A stretch of DNA of 12,857 nt from 1162T-S-0a-05 sp050299435 (GTDB lineage: Bacteria > Pseudomonadota > Gammaproteobacteria > Pseudomonadales > Cellvibrionaceae): assembly GCA_050299435.1 (NCBI GenBank), contig JBNKVX010000088.1, positions 1-12,857 on the forward strand, given 5' to 3'. Each line of letters begins with the position of its first letter. Within the stretch, counting starts at the first letter, position 1. Shown here in pieces: positions 6,298-12,857 of this stretch. Both the position numbers and the translations under genes were made by a program. The notes under the pieces are model-generated. The model saw nothing but the letters and a program-made list of their open reading frames with translations, searched no databases and had not been told where the DNA came from.

Positions 6298-8213
6298 TGT
6301 TGCTTTGCCTCAAGCTCTTCCCAACGCTGATAAAGGGCCGTGAGTGTATTTTCAATTTCAGTTAACTTCTCCAGAATGCGACTCGTTTCATCCTGGGATT
6401 TTTGATAAAAATTTGATGCACTTATTTGCTCTTGTAAGCCGTTTAACTCCTCTTCCAGATTCTCTATACGATCTGGTAAGGCATCGAACTCTCTTTGATC
6501 CTTGTAACTCAGCTTCTTCTTTGGCACATTTTTAGAAATCTGTTTGGAATTCTGTTTTAGTGCTTCATTTGAAGCTGTTTGGTGGGTGTGATCCCGGGTT
6601 TTTAAATCGGAATCTGTGTTTAATTCAGGCCAATTTCCTCCCTGGTGCAACCAATCACTGTAGGCTCCAACATATTCTTTAACAATGCCATTGCCTTCGA
6701 AAGCTATCGTGTTGGTGACCACATTTTCCATAAACTCTCTATCATGGCTGACAAGTAGCAAGGTGCCCTCGTATTGCAAAAGCACCTCTTCCAGCAGCTC
6801 AAGGGTTTCGAGATCGAGGTCGTTTGTCGGTTCATCCAAAACCAAAACATTTGAAGGCTGGCAAAATAGTTTCGCCAATAAAATTCGATTTCGCTCTCCT
6901 CCCGACAAAGTTTTAATCGCTGTATTGGCCCGCTCCCCAGAGAAGAGAAAATCCTGCAAATAAGAAACGACGTGTCTTCTCTTGCCATTTATTTCGATAA
7001 AATCCTGGCCGCCAGCAATATTGTCTCGCGCACTCTTTTCGAGCTCTAATTGCGCGCGCGTTTGATCAAAGTACGCGACGCTTAATTTTGTGCCCCGTAC
7101 CGCTTTACCACGGCTTGCTTGCAATTCTCCTAACAAGATCTTCAGTAGACTGGTCTTCCCGATGCCGTTTGGTCCAATTAAACCAACTCTATCACCGCGC
7201 ATTATTTTGCAAGAAAAATCCCGAATAATCGTTTTGCCATTAAAATCCAAAGAGATGTGTTCAAGTTCAAAAACCCGCTTACCCGATTGCTCTTGGCGAT
7301 CTATTTCGATTTTTACGGTACCCAAACGCTCTCTTCGTTGACGACGCTCTTCACGCATCGCTTTCAATGCGCGCACTCTACCTTCATTGCGTGTACGTCG
7401 CGCTTTTATACCCTGACGAATCCAGATTTCCTCTTGTGCGAGCTTCTTATCAAACAAGGCATTCTCTTTCTCTTCGCTAGCCAGCTGTTGATCACGAAAA
7501 CGTAAAAAACCTTGATAATCGCCATCCCATATTCGCAACTCACCCCTGTCCAATTCGGCAATACTGTTCGCCACATTTTGTAGAAAAGTGCGATCGTGCG
7601 TAATGAATGCCAATGCACCTTTATAACTCAGAAGAAATTCTTCCAACCAACGTATCGCACCAAGATCAAGATGGTTGGTCGGTTCATCAAGTAATAGAAC
7701 ATCTGGCTTGGATACCAAAGCCTGGGCGAGCGCGGCGCGACGGCGCCAGCCTCCTGAAAGCGAATTCATCGGCGCGTCCGCTTCGAGCTGCAATCGCGTG
7801 ATAACCGTTTCTATTTGAGAATTGATAGACCAACCGTCATTCGCTTCAATAATTTGTTGAAGTTCTGCCAGTTGATCCAGGTCAGGATTGGCTTGATGAC
7901 TGATAGTTTGATAACTCTCAAGTGTCTTGCCCAATTTACCCAAACCCGAAGAAACAAAACTGTAGACTGTTTGTTCATTGGTTGCAGGAAGGTCCTGATC
8001 CAGGGTCGCAATGCGTATTCCCTTTTGGAGTCGTCTGTCACCTGAATCTGCATCTCGCTGGCCCGCCATACACGCCAGCAGGGTTGATTTACCGACGCCA
8101 TTCCTCCCTAAAACACAGACGCGCTGCCCGCGTTCAAGTTGCAAATTGAGATGGTCGAAGAGGATTTGCTCGCCGTAATGCAAGCAGAAATTTTCCAGTT
8201 TAATCAAAGACAT
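6294..8213 (-). CDS. uup: Uup-type ABC-F ATPase
   Basis: The protein has 639 residues with two ABC ATPase domains and no membrane segments, as in the ABC-F class. Domain 1: Walker A GRNGVGKST (36-44), signature LSGGWRRRA (152-160), Walker B LLLDEPTNHLD (173-183). Domain 2: GPNGIGKTS (347-355), LSGGERNRI (436-444), VLDEPTNDLD (458-467). Both catalytic glutamates (177 and 461) are present. The linker holds EEIWIRQGIKARRTRNEGRV (261-280), which marks Uup rather than YheS or EttA. A polar spacer (525-565) leads to a coiled-coil C-terminal domain (566-639), which in E. coli Uup binds DNA. Known Uup roles are suppression of precise transposon excision and of replication defects linked to branched DNA, and ribosome-associated ATPase functions. 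The ATG at 8213 lacks a strong ribosome-binding site. The stop overlaps the next gene by four bases. Confidence 0.93.
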   Translation of the reverse strand: MSLIKLENFCLHYGEQILFDHLNLQLERGQRVCVLGRNGVGKSTLLACMAGQRDADSGDRRLQKGIRIATLDQDLPATNEQTVYSFVSSGLGKLGKTLESYQTISHQANPDLDQLAELQQIIEANDGWSINSQIETVITRLQLEADAPMNSLSGGWRRRAALAQALVSKPDVLLLDEPTNHLDLGAIRWLEEFLLSYKGALAFITHDRTFLQNVANSIAELDRGELRIWDGDYQGFLRFRDQQLASEEKENALFDKKLAQEEIWIRQGIKARRTRNEGRVRALKAMREERRQRRERLGTVKIEIDRQEQSGKRVFELEHISLDFNGKTIIRDFSCKIMRGDRVGLIGPNGIGKTSLLKILLGELQASRGKAVRGTKLSVAYFDQTRAQLELEKSARDNIAGGQDFIEINGKRRHVVSYLQDFLFSGERANTAIKTLSGGERNRILLAKLFCQPSNVLVLDEPTNDLDLETLELLEEVLLQYEGTLLLVSHDREFMENVVTNTIAFEGNGIVKEYVGAYSDWLHQGGNWPELNTDSDLKTRDHTHQTASNEALKQNSKQISKNVPKKKLSYKDQREFDALPDRIENLEEELNGLQEQISASNFYQKSQDETSRILEKLTEIENTLTALYQRWEELEAKQQ

Positions 8214-8366
8214 GTATACAAATTACTCAAGCGTACTACGTTTATCCAGCCAAGTGCTGCATTCGGCAGAATTTTACTCACTTTCGCTAAATACCTCTGG
8301 CGAGATCTGCAGTTTTAATCAACAATAGAGCTAATCATCGGAGTTGAATCAAGCGAATCGGTTGTT

Positions 8367-10337
8367 ATGAAGTATTCGAAGTTTACTCGCTTAGCCCTTA
8401 TTCTCTTTGCGTTTTTGAGTAATTCAAAAGCTCTGGCACTCGCACCCTCGGAAAACTCACTATCTACGCTGGAAACCAAACACGCCAAACTCGCTGATCA
8501 ACGTGTTCACTATGAATTGGCCAAAAATGCCTTGCAGTCAAAGAATTGGAGCGATTTCGAGCGCTATTATGACATGCTCGGCGACTATCCGCTGCTGCCC
8601 TATCTCGATTACATTAAAATTAAATCAGAACTTTCGCAGCTCGATTATAAGAAAATTGATTTTTTTCTAGCCGCAAACAAAGACACCTTTCTGGAAGCGA
8701 GACTGCGTCAACATCTGCTCTATGTGTTGGGCAGTAAAGAAAACTGGGAAACCTTTAACAGCTATTATCGTGAAGAGATTGCAACAACCGAATTGCGTTG
8801 TTTGCAGCTTTATGGACGTCTCTCAAGAAACGATACTGAAAACCTTGATGAGGATATCGCAGCAGTTTGGATTGTGGGCAAATCACTGCCAAAGACTTGC
8901 GACCCTCTCTTCTCAGCCTGGATAGCCGCAGACAAACTTACTTCAGAAATTGCATGGCAGCGCTTCACTGCCGCAATGGAAGCGGGTAACGTTGGTTTAG
9001 CGCGCTATGTTCGCTCACACATGAAAGGCCGTTACCTGCGTTATGCCGAGTTAATGCTAAAAGTCAGAGCCTATCCATACACAATTCGTCAACGTGGGAA
9101 GTTTCTCGAACAGTCCCGCGAAATGCAGGAGGTCATTGCACTTGGAATAAAACGATATGCACGCGTGCAACCAGTCGATGCATTGAAACAATGGGAGCTG
9201 TATGAAGCACAACAACTGTTTCCAGTCGAAATCAGCAGCCCCGTAAAAATATATCTCGCCAAACGACTCACATTCAAAGGCCATACTGATCTGGCGGAGA
9301 ATTTGATTAAGGGGAGTTCAGAAATACAGTCCAGTGATGTAATAGAACAGCAATTACGTGAAGCGTTGAGAGAAGAGAACTGGCAAAAAGTGCTGAGTTG
9401 GCTCGATACCCTGAGTGACGAAAAACAACAAACTGATCGCTGGCTCTATTGGCGAGCACGCGCACAATCAGAACTGGATATTGTAGAGGGACCTTTTGGT
9501 CACTTTGTGGATATCTACGCCGATCTGGCGGCTAAACGCAGCTTTTATGGCTTTCTGGCCGCTGATAAGCTTGGAACAGAGTACGCTCTGCAGTCAGAGC
9601 CGGAAAACATTAACCCCAGCACACTGGTAACCGTCTCTGCCTTGCCGGCCATGAGACGGGCACGCGAGCTGTGGTACACAGGCAATCATGAAGAAGCGCA
9701 AGCCGAATGGGCCTATTCAATTCGGGAAATGAGCAGTCAAGAGCTGTTGGCTGCGGCCTCTCTCGCACGCCAATGGGGTTGGTATAACGGCGGTATCAAC
9801 GCCACGATTACCGGCAATCTGTGGGATCACCTTTCCCTTCGGTTTCCTTTGGCTTATCAAACCGAAGTTGAAAAAGCCGCCAGTTCAACCAAGCTTGCAC
9901 CCAATCTGATATACGCGATTGCCAGACAGGAAAGTGCATTTTCAGAAAAAGCCCGCTCGTCAGCAGGCGCTATGGGCTTAATGCAATTGATGCCGGGGAC
10001 AGCGCAACAAACAGCACGTAAAGTTGGCGTTCAACACCAAAATAAAGACTTGTTTGATGCCGAACACAATATTCAGCTTGGCAGTCATTACTTAAACTTT
10101 TTACTTCAGAAATATAACGGCAATCGCATACTTGCAACTGCTGCTTACAATGCAGGACCTCATCGCGTAAACAGATGGTTAAAAGAAAGTGGAAACATTT
10201 CATTTGATGTCTGGATTGAAACAATTCCATTTCGAGAAACTCGTGGCTATGTTCAAAACGTCCTGTCCTACTCTCTGATTTATGCCTACCGTATGGGCAA
10301 ATCTGGCACACTGATTACCGAAACCGAAGCAAATTGA
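8367..10337 (+). CDS. slt: soluble lytic murein transglycosylase (Slt70 type)
   Basis: This 656-residue periplasmic enzyme cleaves the MurNAc-GlcNAc bond of peptidoglycan, forming 1,6-anhydro-MurNAc ends; E. coli Slt70 has 645 residues. A signal peptide covers residues 1 to about 25 (basic KYSKFTR, hydrophobic LALILFAFL, then SKALA). The middle is a long run of alpha-helical repeats (about 35-450), the ring-shaped U and L domains of the family. The GH23 catalytic domain spans about 495-645: catalytic Glu522 in IARQESAF, GAMGLMQLMPGTA (534-546), TAAYNAGPHRVNRW (591-604) and the IPFRETRGYVQNVL segment (620-633). The ATG at 8367 fits the signal peptide, though no good ribosome-binding site is visible. 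The 153-base divergent spacer to uup must hold promoters for both, but I see no clear pair. The next gene starts 53 bases on. Confidence 0.96.
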   Translation: MKYSKFTRLALILFAFLSNSKALALAPSENSLSTLETKHAKLADQRVHYELAKNALQSKNWSDFERYYDMLGDYPLLPYLDYIKIKSELSQLDYKKIDFFLAANKDTFLEARLRQHLLYVLGSKENWETFNSYYREEIATTELRCLQLYGRLSRNDTENLDEDIAAVWIVGKSLPKTCDPLFSAWIAADKLTSEIAWQRFTAAMEAGNVGLARYVRSHMKGRYLRYAELMLKVRAYPYTIRQRGKFLEQSREMQEVIALGIKRYARVQPVDALKQWELYEAQQLFPVEISSPVKIYLAKRLTFKGHTDLAENLIKGSSEIQSSDVIEQQLREALREENWQKVLSWLDTLSDEKQQTDRWLYWRARAQSELDIVEGPFGHFVDIYADLAAKRSFYGFLAADKLGTEYALQSEPENINPSTLVTVSALPAMRRARELWYTGNHEEAQAEWAYSIREMSSQELLAAASLARQWGWYNGGINATITGNLWDHLSLRFPLAYQTEVEKAASSTKLAPNLIYAIARQESAFSEKARSSAGAMGLMQLMPGTAQQTARKVGVQHQNKDLFDAEHNIQLGSHYLNFLLQKYNGNRILATAAYNAGPHRVNRWLKESGNISFDVWIETIPFRETRGYVQNVLSYSLIYAYRMGKSGTLITETEAN

Positions 10338-10376
10338 GTCGCATAAACTATGCTTGAATGAAGGCTTTAGGCTTTT

Positions 10377-10382
10377 AAGGAG
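10377..10382 (+). promoter_or_regulatory. strong ribosome-binding site that fixes a TTG start
   Basis: AAGGAG at 10377-10382 is 8 bases before the TTG at 10391. The only nearby in-frame ATG, at 10358, runs into a TAA at 10376-10378, so it cannot start the gene. The next Met codon in frame is at residue 14, too far from this site. Directly upstream, AGGCTTT is repeated in perfect tandem (10362-10375). Confidence 0.8.
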
Positions 10383-10390
10383 AGTAGGTT

Positions 10391-10936
10391 TTGGAAGACA
10401 AGTGGCGCCATATTCAAGAAACCGTAAACATGCTGTATTTGGCTGTCTGCCAAATTGAAGCCACCATGAGCGACAGCAACAAAAGTGTCGACACGCTTAC
10501 CCACTCCTTCACTCACCTTGCAAACCATACATCACAAGTGACCTCCAAACTTCAAAATCTTAGTGATCCTAATGCGCTGGAATCATTTAAAAACGATCTT
10601 GCATGCACAGCTCAGGATATGCACAGCAATATCAGTGCATCGGTGCAAGCTTTTCAATTCTATGATCGTGTTTGTCAACGTCTCGATCACATTGCAAATA
10701 GTCTGCAAAAAGTCGCGGGAATCGTCGGCAACGAGCGCGAGAGAAATAGCGAAGTCGCTTGGGAAAAGATTCAAGAGGACATTAAAAACAGTTACAGCAT
10801 GGAAGCTGAGCGCATCATGTTTGAGCATATTATGCGCGGTGCAAGCATTGAAGACGCGCTAAATACTTACCGCCATCATTTTAATGAAGGCGGCGGCACA
10901 ATTGACAGGGATGGCGATGAGATAGAACTTTTCTAG
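10391..10936 (+). CDS. helical protein with a CheZ-like DxxxQ motif
   Basis: This 181-residue protein appears fully helical and cytoplasmic. Its central helix reads AFQFYDRVCQRLDHIANSL (87-105), with Asp92 and Gln96. E. coli CheZ, the phosphatase of CheY-P, has the same layout, FQDLTGQVIKRM, with its catalytic Asp143 and Gln147 four residues apart. The C-terminus is acidic and ends DGDEIELF; CheZ also ends in an acidic hydrophobic tail (DDLLDSLGF) that binds CheY. Helices 1-55 and 63-85 could form the helical-hairpin partner, and residues 124-165 (SYSMEAERIMFEHIM) a further helix. The start is TTG, supported by AAGGAG 8 bases upstream. It follows slt by 53 bases and precedes an EAL-HDOD gene by 9. 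A phosphatase or receiver-binding role is an inference from motif and tail; overall similarity to CheZ is low. A helical adapter is the alternative. Confidence 0.72.
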   Translation: MEDKWRHIQETVNMLYLAVCQIEATMSDSNKSVDTLTHSFTHLANHTSQVTSKLQNLSDPNALESFKNDLACTAQDMHSNISASVQAFQFYDRVCQRLDHIANSLQKVAGIVGNERERNSEVAWEKIQEDIKNSYSMEAERIMFEHIMRGASIEDALNTYRHHFNEGGGTIDRDGDEIELF

Positions 10937-10945
10937 CGCGGCCTC

Positions 10946-12169
10946 ATGTCATCTAACACACCACTTTTTGCGCGCCAGCCAATTTTCGATACCCACAAAG
11001 ACGTCGTCGCCTATGAATTACTTTTTCGCCACAGCGATGAGAACTACAGCGATTTTGTTGACGGTGATCAAGCAAGCTCCCATGTTCTGCTCAATGCCTT
11101 CGGTCACCACAACATTGAAAGCATTATCGGTGGTCATTGTGCCTACATAAATTTTACAAAGAATCTTCTGATCAACCCTCCTCCGATTCCACAAGAAAAA
11201 ATTGTCATTGAAGTGCTCGAAGATATTAAAGCTGATGAGCAGGTGCTATTAGGTTTGCACAATCTGCGAAAGCAGGGTTTTACTATTGCTCTGGATGATT
11301 TTTTTATTAATCGCGACACTCAGAAAATGTTGCGCTACGCAAACATCGTTAAAATTGATGTCTTGACGAGCAGTGAAAAAAAAATCAAAAAATATATTAA
11401 TCACTTGAAACCCTTAAATTTGACGCTATTGGCCGAAAAGATTGAAGATTACGACATGCTTGAACGCTGTCTGGACTGGGGCTTTGATTTATTTCAGGGT
11501 TATTTCCTCTGCAAACCGGAAATTATAAGAGGAACCAATATATCAGCCAATGCAACCGCTGTTTTGCGTCTCATCAGCTTGATTAATGATGAAAGCGCGA
11601 GCCATGATGATATTGTCGACGCGGTGTCTTCCGATGCTGGTTTAAGTTTTAAAATTATTAAACTTGTGAATTCTCCAGCCATTGGTTTGAGTCAAAGTAT
11701 TGAATCACTGTCACAGGCAATCGCCATGCTCGGGCTTGATAAAATAAAAAATTGGGCAAACTATATTTTAATGGCTAACCAGGGGAACAAACCTAAAGAA
11801 CTCAGCATTATCAGTTTATGTCGAGCAAAATTTTGTGAACACTTGGGCATGCAGTTTGCGGACAAAAAATTTGGACAGAAATGTTTTACTGTTGGTCTCC
11901 TTTCCAACCTCGACTCCTTTCTGGATTCCACTATGAGCAACATTTTGTCTGAATTGAACCTGGCAAGTGCAATAAAATTAGCGCTAACAGATTATGCCGG
12001 CGAAGAAGGAGAAATTCTCGAACTTGCGATTAACTACGAACGCGGCCACTGGAAAGCAATAGATTGGCAAAAACTCAACAAGCAGAAAATAGATTCGGAA
12101 TTGATAAATGGTTGGTATCTCGAAAGCCTAAGTTGGGCAAACACATTGATCCAATTTGAGAAATCTTAG
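10946..12169 (+). CDS. EAL-HDOD domain signalling protein
   Basis: The protein has 407 residues. Residues 8 to about 200 are a compact EAL-type c-di-GMP phosphodiesterase domain, starting ARQPIFD and with the signature as YELLFR (Glu24). Candidates for the other metal and catalytic residues are visible: Asn69 (INFTKN), Glu89 (IEVLED), Asp117/Asp118 (IALDDFF), Lys136 (VKID), Glu164 (LLAEK) and Gln184 (LFQGYFL). Residues about 200-395 are an HDOD domain, with the hallmark VNSPAIGLSQSIESLSQAIAMLG stretch around 241-263. The family (YuxH/CdgJ-like) links c-di-GMP to motility and other behaviours; some members are active and others only bind. No good ribosome-binding site precedes the ATG, but the gene starts 9 bases after the CheZ-like gene and is probably coupled. 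The stop overlaps the convergent gene by four bases. A nine-A run lies at 11376-11384. Confidence 0.92.
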   Translation: MSSNTPLFARQPIFDTHKDVVAYELLFRHSDENYSDFVDGDQASSHVLLNAFGHHNIESIIGGHCAYINFTKNLLINPPPIPQEKIVIEVLEDIKADEQVLLGLHNLRKQGFTIALDDFFINRDTQKMLRYANIVKIDVLTSSEKKIKKYINHLKPLNLTLLAEKIEDYDMLERCLDWGFDLFQGYFLCKPEIIRGTNISANATAVLRLISLINDESASHDDIVDAVSSDAGLSFKIIKLVNSPAIGLSQSIESLSQAIAMLGLDKIKNWANYILMANQGNKPKELSIISLCRAKFCEHLGMQFADKKFGQKCFTVGLLSNLDSFLDSTMSNILSELNLASAIKLALTDYAGEEGEILELAINYERGHWKAIDWQKLNKQKIDSELINGWYLESLSWANTLIQFEKS

Positions 12170-12417
12170 TCCTCGGTAATTTCTTCCCTTAACCAGGTTT
12201 GAAATCTATCCAAATCGAAGGGCCACGCTAACTCTCTCCGAGATGAGGTCATTTGTACAACCGGTATTCTCAGCCCATAACACTTAAGTAATTCTTCATT
12301 CTCTGCTATTTCAATTTCTTCAACTTTAATACCGTTAAATCGCACTTGTTTGATAATGGCCAGGGCTTGATCACACAAATGGCACCCTTCCGTGGTAAAC
12401 AGTCGAAGTGTTGTCAT
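12166..12417 (-). CDS. glutaredoxin-like (DUF836-type) thiol protein
   Basis: This 83-residue thioredoxin-fold protein has the redox motif Cys12-His-Leu-Cys15 just after the first strand (LRLFTTEGCHLC), the expected cis-proline at Pro52 (RIPVV) and a C-terminal ELAWPFDLDRFQTWL. This short layout is the glutaredoxin-2-like/DUF836 group, common as small cytoplasmic thiol-disulfide proteins whose partners are mostly unknown. The second cysteine pair position is not duplicated; Cys46 is the only other cysteine. It starts 12 bases after the FHA gene and is probably co-transcribed with it. The TAA stop (12166-12168) overlaps the TAG of the convergent EAL-HDOD gene. No clear ribosome-binding site is seen. 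Confidence 0.88.
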   Translation of the reverse strand: MTTLRLFTTEGCHLCDQALAIIKQVRFNGIKVEEIEIAENEELLKCYGLRIPVVQMTSSRRELAWPFDLDRFQTWLREEITED

Positions 12418-12429
12418 TAATAACCGAAT

Positions 12430-12857
12430 TCAAGCGAGAAATAAAAAGTAACCAAGCACGACCACAACAACCAGCGCCACAACACCTATCACTAGCGGGT
12501 TCATGCCGCCGCTATCACTGCTTGTCTGTGAGGGGCTTGGATTAGCTGCTGATTTTTGAATTGGTTTATTTGCCGGCTTCGCAGATCGTTGTTTGTTTGC
12601 ACCGTTTTTATTAATTTCCCCTGGTTTAATAGCTGGCCTCACATTGGTTTTATCCAAATCACTTTGAGGCCGCAGCATAGTGCTGTCAGAATCATCCTGC
12701 GGGCCAATTACCTTAAAAGTCAGAGTGTCAAAACTCAGCTCATCCCCGTCGCGCAACAGCGATCTTTGTACTTCCTTGCCATTCACATAGGTGCCATTTG
12801 AAGAACGAAGATCTTCCACTTCAAGCTGGTTGCCAGAGAAAGTCAGTCGAGCATGTC
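12430..12857 (-). CDS. tail-anchored FHA-domain protein (5' end outside window)
   Basis: The open frame runs off the right edge; 141 residues are visible. The first complete codons give HARLTFSGNQLEVEDLRSSN followed by GTYVNG, the second half of a forkhead-associated (phosphothreonine-binding) domain: HARL belongs to the SxxHARL loop, and SSNGTYVNG is the other binding loop. After the FHA fold (ending near TFKVIG) comes a polar linker rich in Lys, Pro, Asn, Gln and Ser, with two copies of D-x-T-x-[L/V]-R-P. The last 20 or so residues (PLVIGVVALVVVVVLGYFLF) form a single membrane segment at the very C-terminus, so the protein is predicted tail-anchored with the FHA domain in the cytoplasm. A GTG at 12819 is internal to the FHA domain, not the start. 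Its partner kinase or phosphoprotein is not in the window. Confidence 0.88.
   Translation of the reverse strand, partial: HARLTFSGNQLEVEDLRSSNGTYVNGKEVQRSLLRDGDELSFDTLTFKVIGPQDDSDSTMLRPQSDLDKTNVRPAIKPGEINKNGANKQRSAKPANKPIQKSAANPSPSQTSSDSGGMNPLVIGVVALVVVVVLGYFLFLA

Noticed and set aside
7811..8101. 96-residue minus-strand open frame in uup
   Set aside because: It is an out-of-frame shadow of the uup gene, which has intact ATPase motifs throughout this part.
8214..8366. Promoters in the uup/slt divergent spacer
   Set aside because: TAAAAT-like and TTGATT-like elements exist on the minus strand but not at suitable spacing; nothing convincing on either strand.
9970..10311. 113-residue minus-strand open frame opposite slt
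   Set aside because: It is antisense to the conserved GH23 catalytic domain; Cys/His-rich composition is explained by the reverse of that sequence.
12556..12801. 81-residue plus-strand open frame opposite the FHA gene
   Set aside because: It is antisense to the FHA/linker coding sequence and has no motif or start signal.
12817..12819. GTG as start of the FHA protein
   Set aside because: Starting here would cut the FHA fold in half; the upstream codons in frame encode HARL and the preceding strand, so the gene continues beyond the window.
1..12857. Mobile elements, CRISPR arrays, tRNA or rRNA genes, toxin-antitoxin or defence systems
   Set aside because: Both strands were read for transposase or integrase motifs, regular repeats and RNA-gene signatures; none was found, and the genes are mostly core functions.

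Overview
The window looks like ordinary chromosomal backbone from a gammaproteobacterium of moderate GC content. LexA and TopA are very close to the E. coli proteins in length and motifs, and the order lexA-sulA-(DUF6586)-topA resembles the Pseudomonas arrangement. A marine Cellvibrionales/Pseudomonadales-type bacterium is my best guess, but this rests on remembered gene order and family membership, not on a search. I see no mobile element, tRNA, rRNA, CRISPR array or sign of recent transfer.

Layout. The left edge (1-293) is the end of a DUF6763-type acidic protein. An SOS unit follows: a promoter with two embedded LexA boxes (384-435), then lexA and sulA joined by a one-base stop/start overlap. 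Head-on against sulA, with no base between the two stop codons, lies a minus-strand unit of topA followed by a DUF6586-type gene. It is read from a good sigma70-type promoter at 4803-4831 whose leader contains a small inverted repeat. A 311-base divergent spacer (4737-5047), including a 60-base stretch that is 90% A/T, separates topA from a plus-strand gene for a membrane-anchored helical protein of unknown function (5048-5803). That gene overlaps, tail to tail, a minus-strand pair: uup (ABC-F ATPase) and a small membrane-anchored unknown protein translationally coupled to it through GTGA.

From 8367 rightward a plus-strand cluster runs: slt (periplasmic lytic transglycosylase), a 181-residue helical protein with a CheZ-like DxxxQ motif and an acidic -ELF C-terminus, and an EAL-HDOD signalling protein. 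The last two are only 9 bases apart. Convergent to these, on the minus strand, are a tail-anchored FHA-domain protein (5' end outside the window) and a small glutaredoxin/DUF836-type protein.

Functionally the left half handles genome maintenance: the SOS response, division arrest, DNA supercoiling and, through Uup, probably branched DNA or ribosome-linked tasks. The right half combines cell-wall turnover with signal-transduction modules. Nothing here is clearly a new defence or biosynthetic system. The most interesting lead is the CheZ-like protein paired with the EAL-HDOD protein, followed by the FHA protein with a repeated Thr motif that might be its own ligand.
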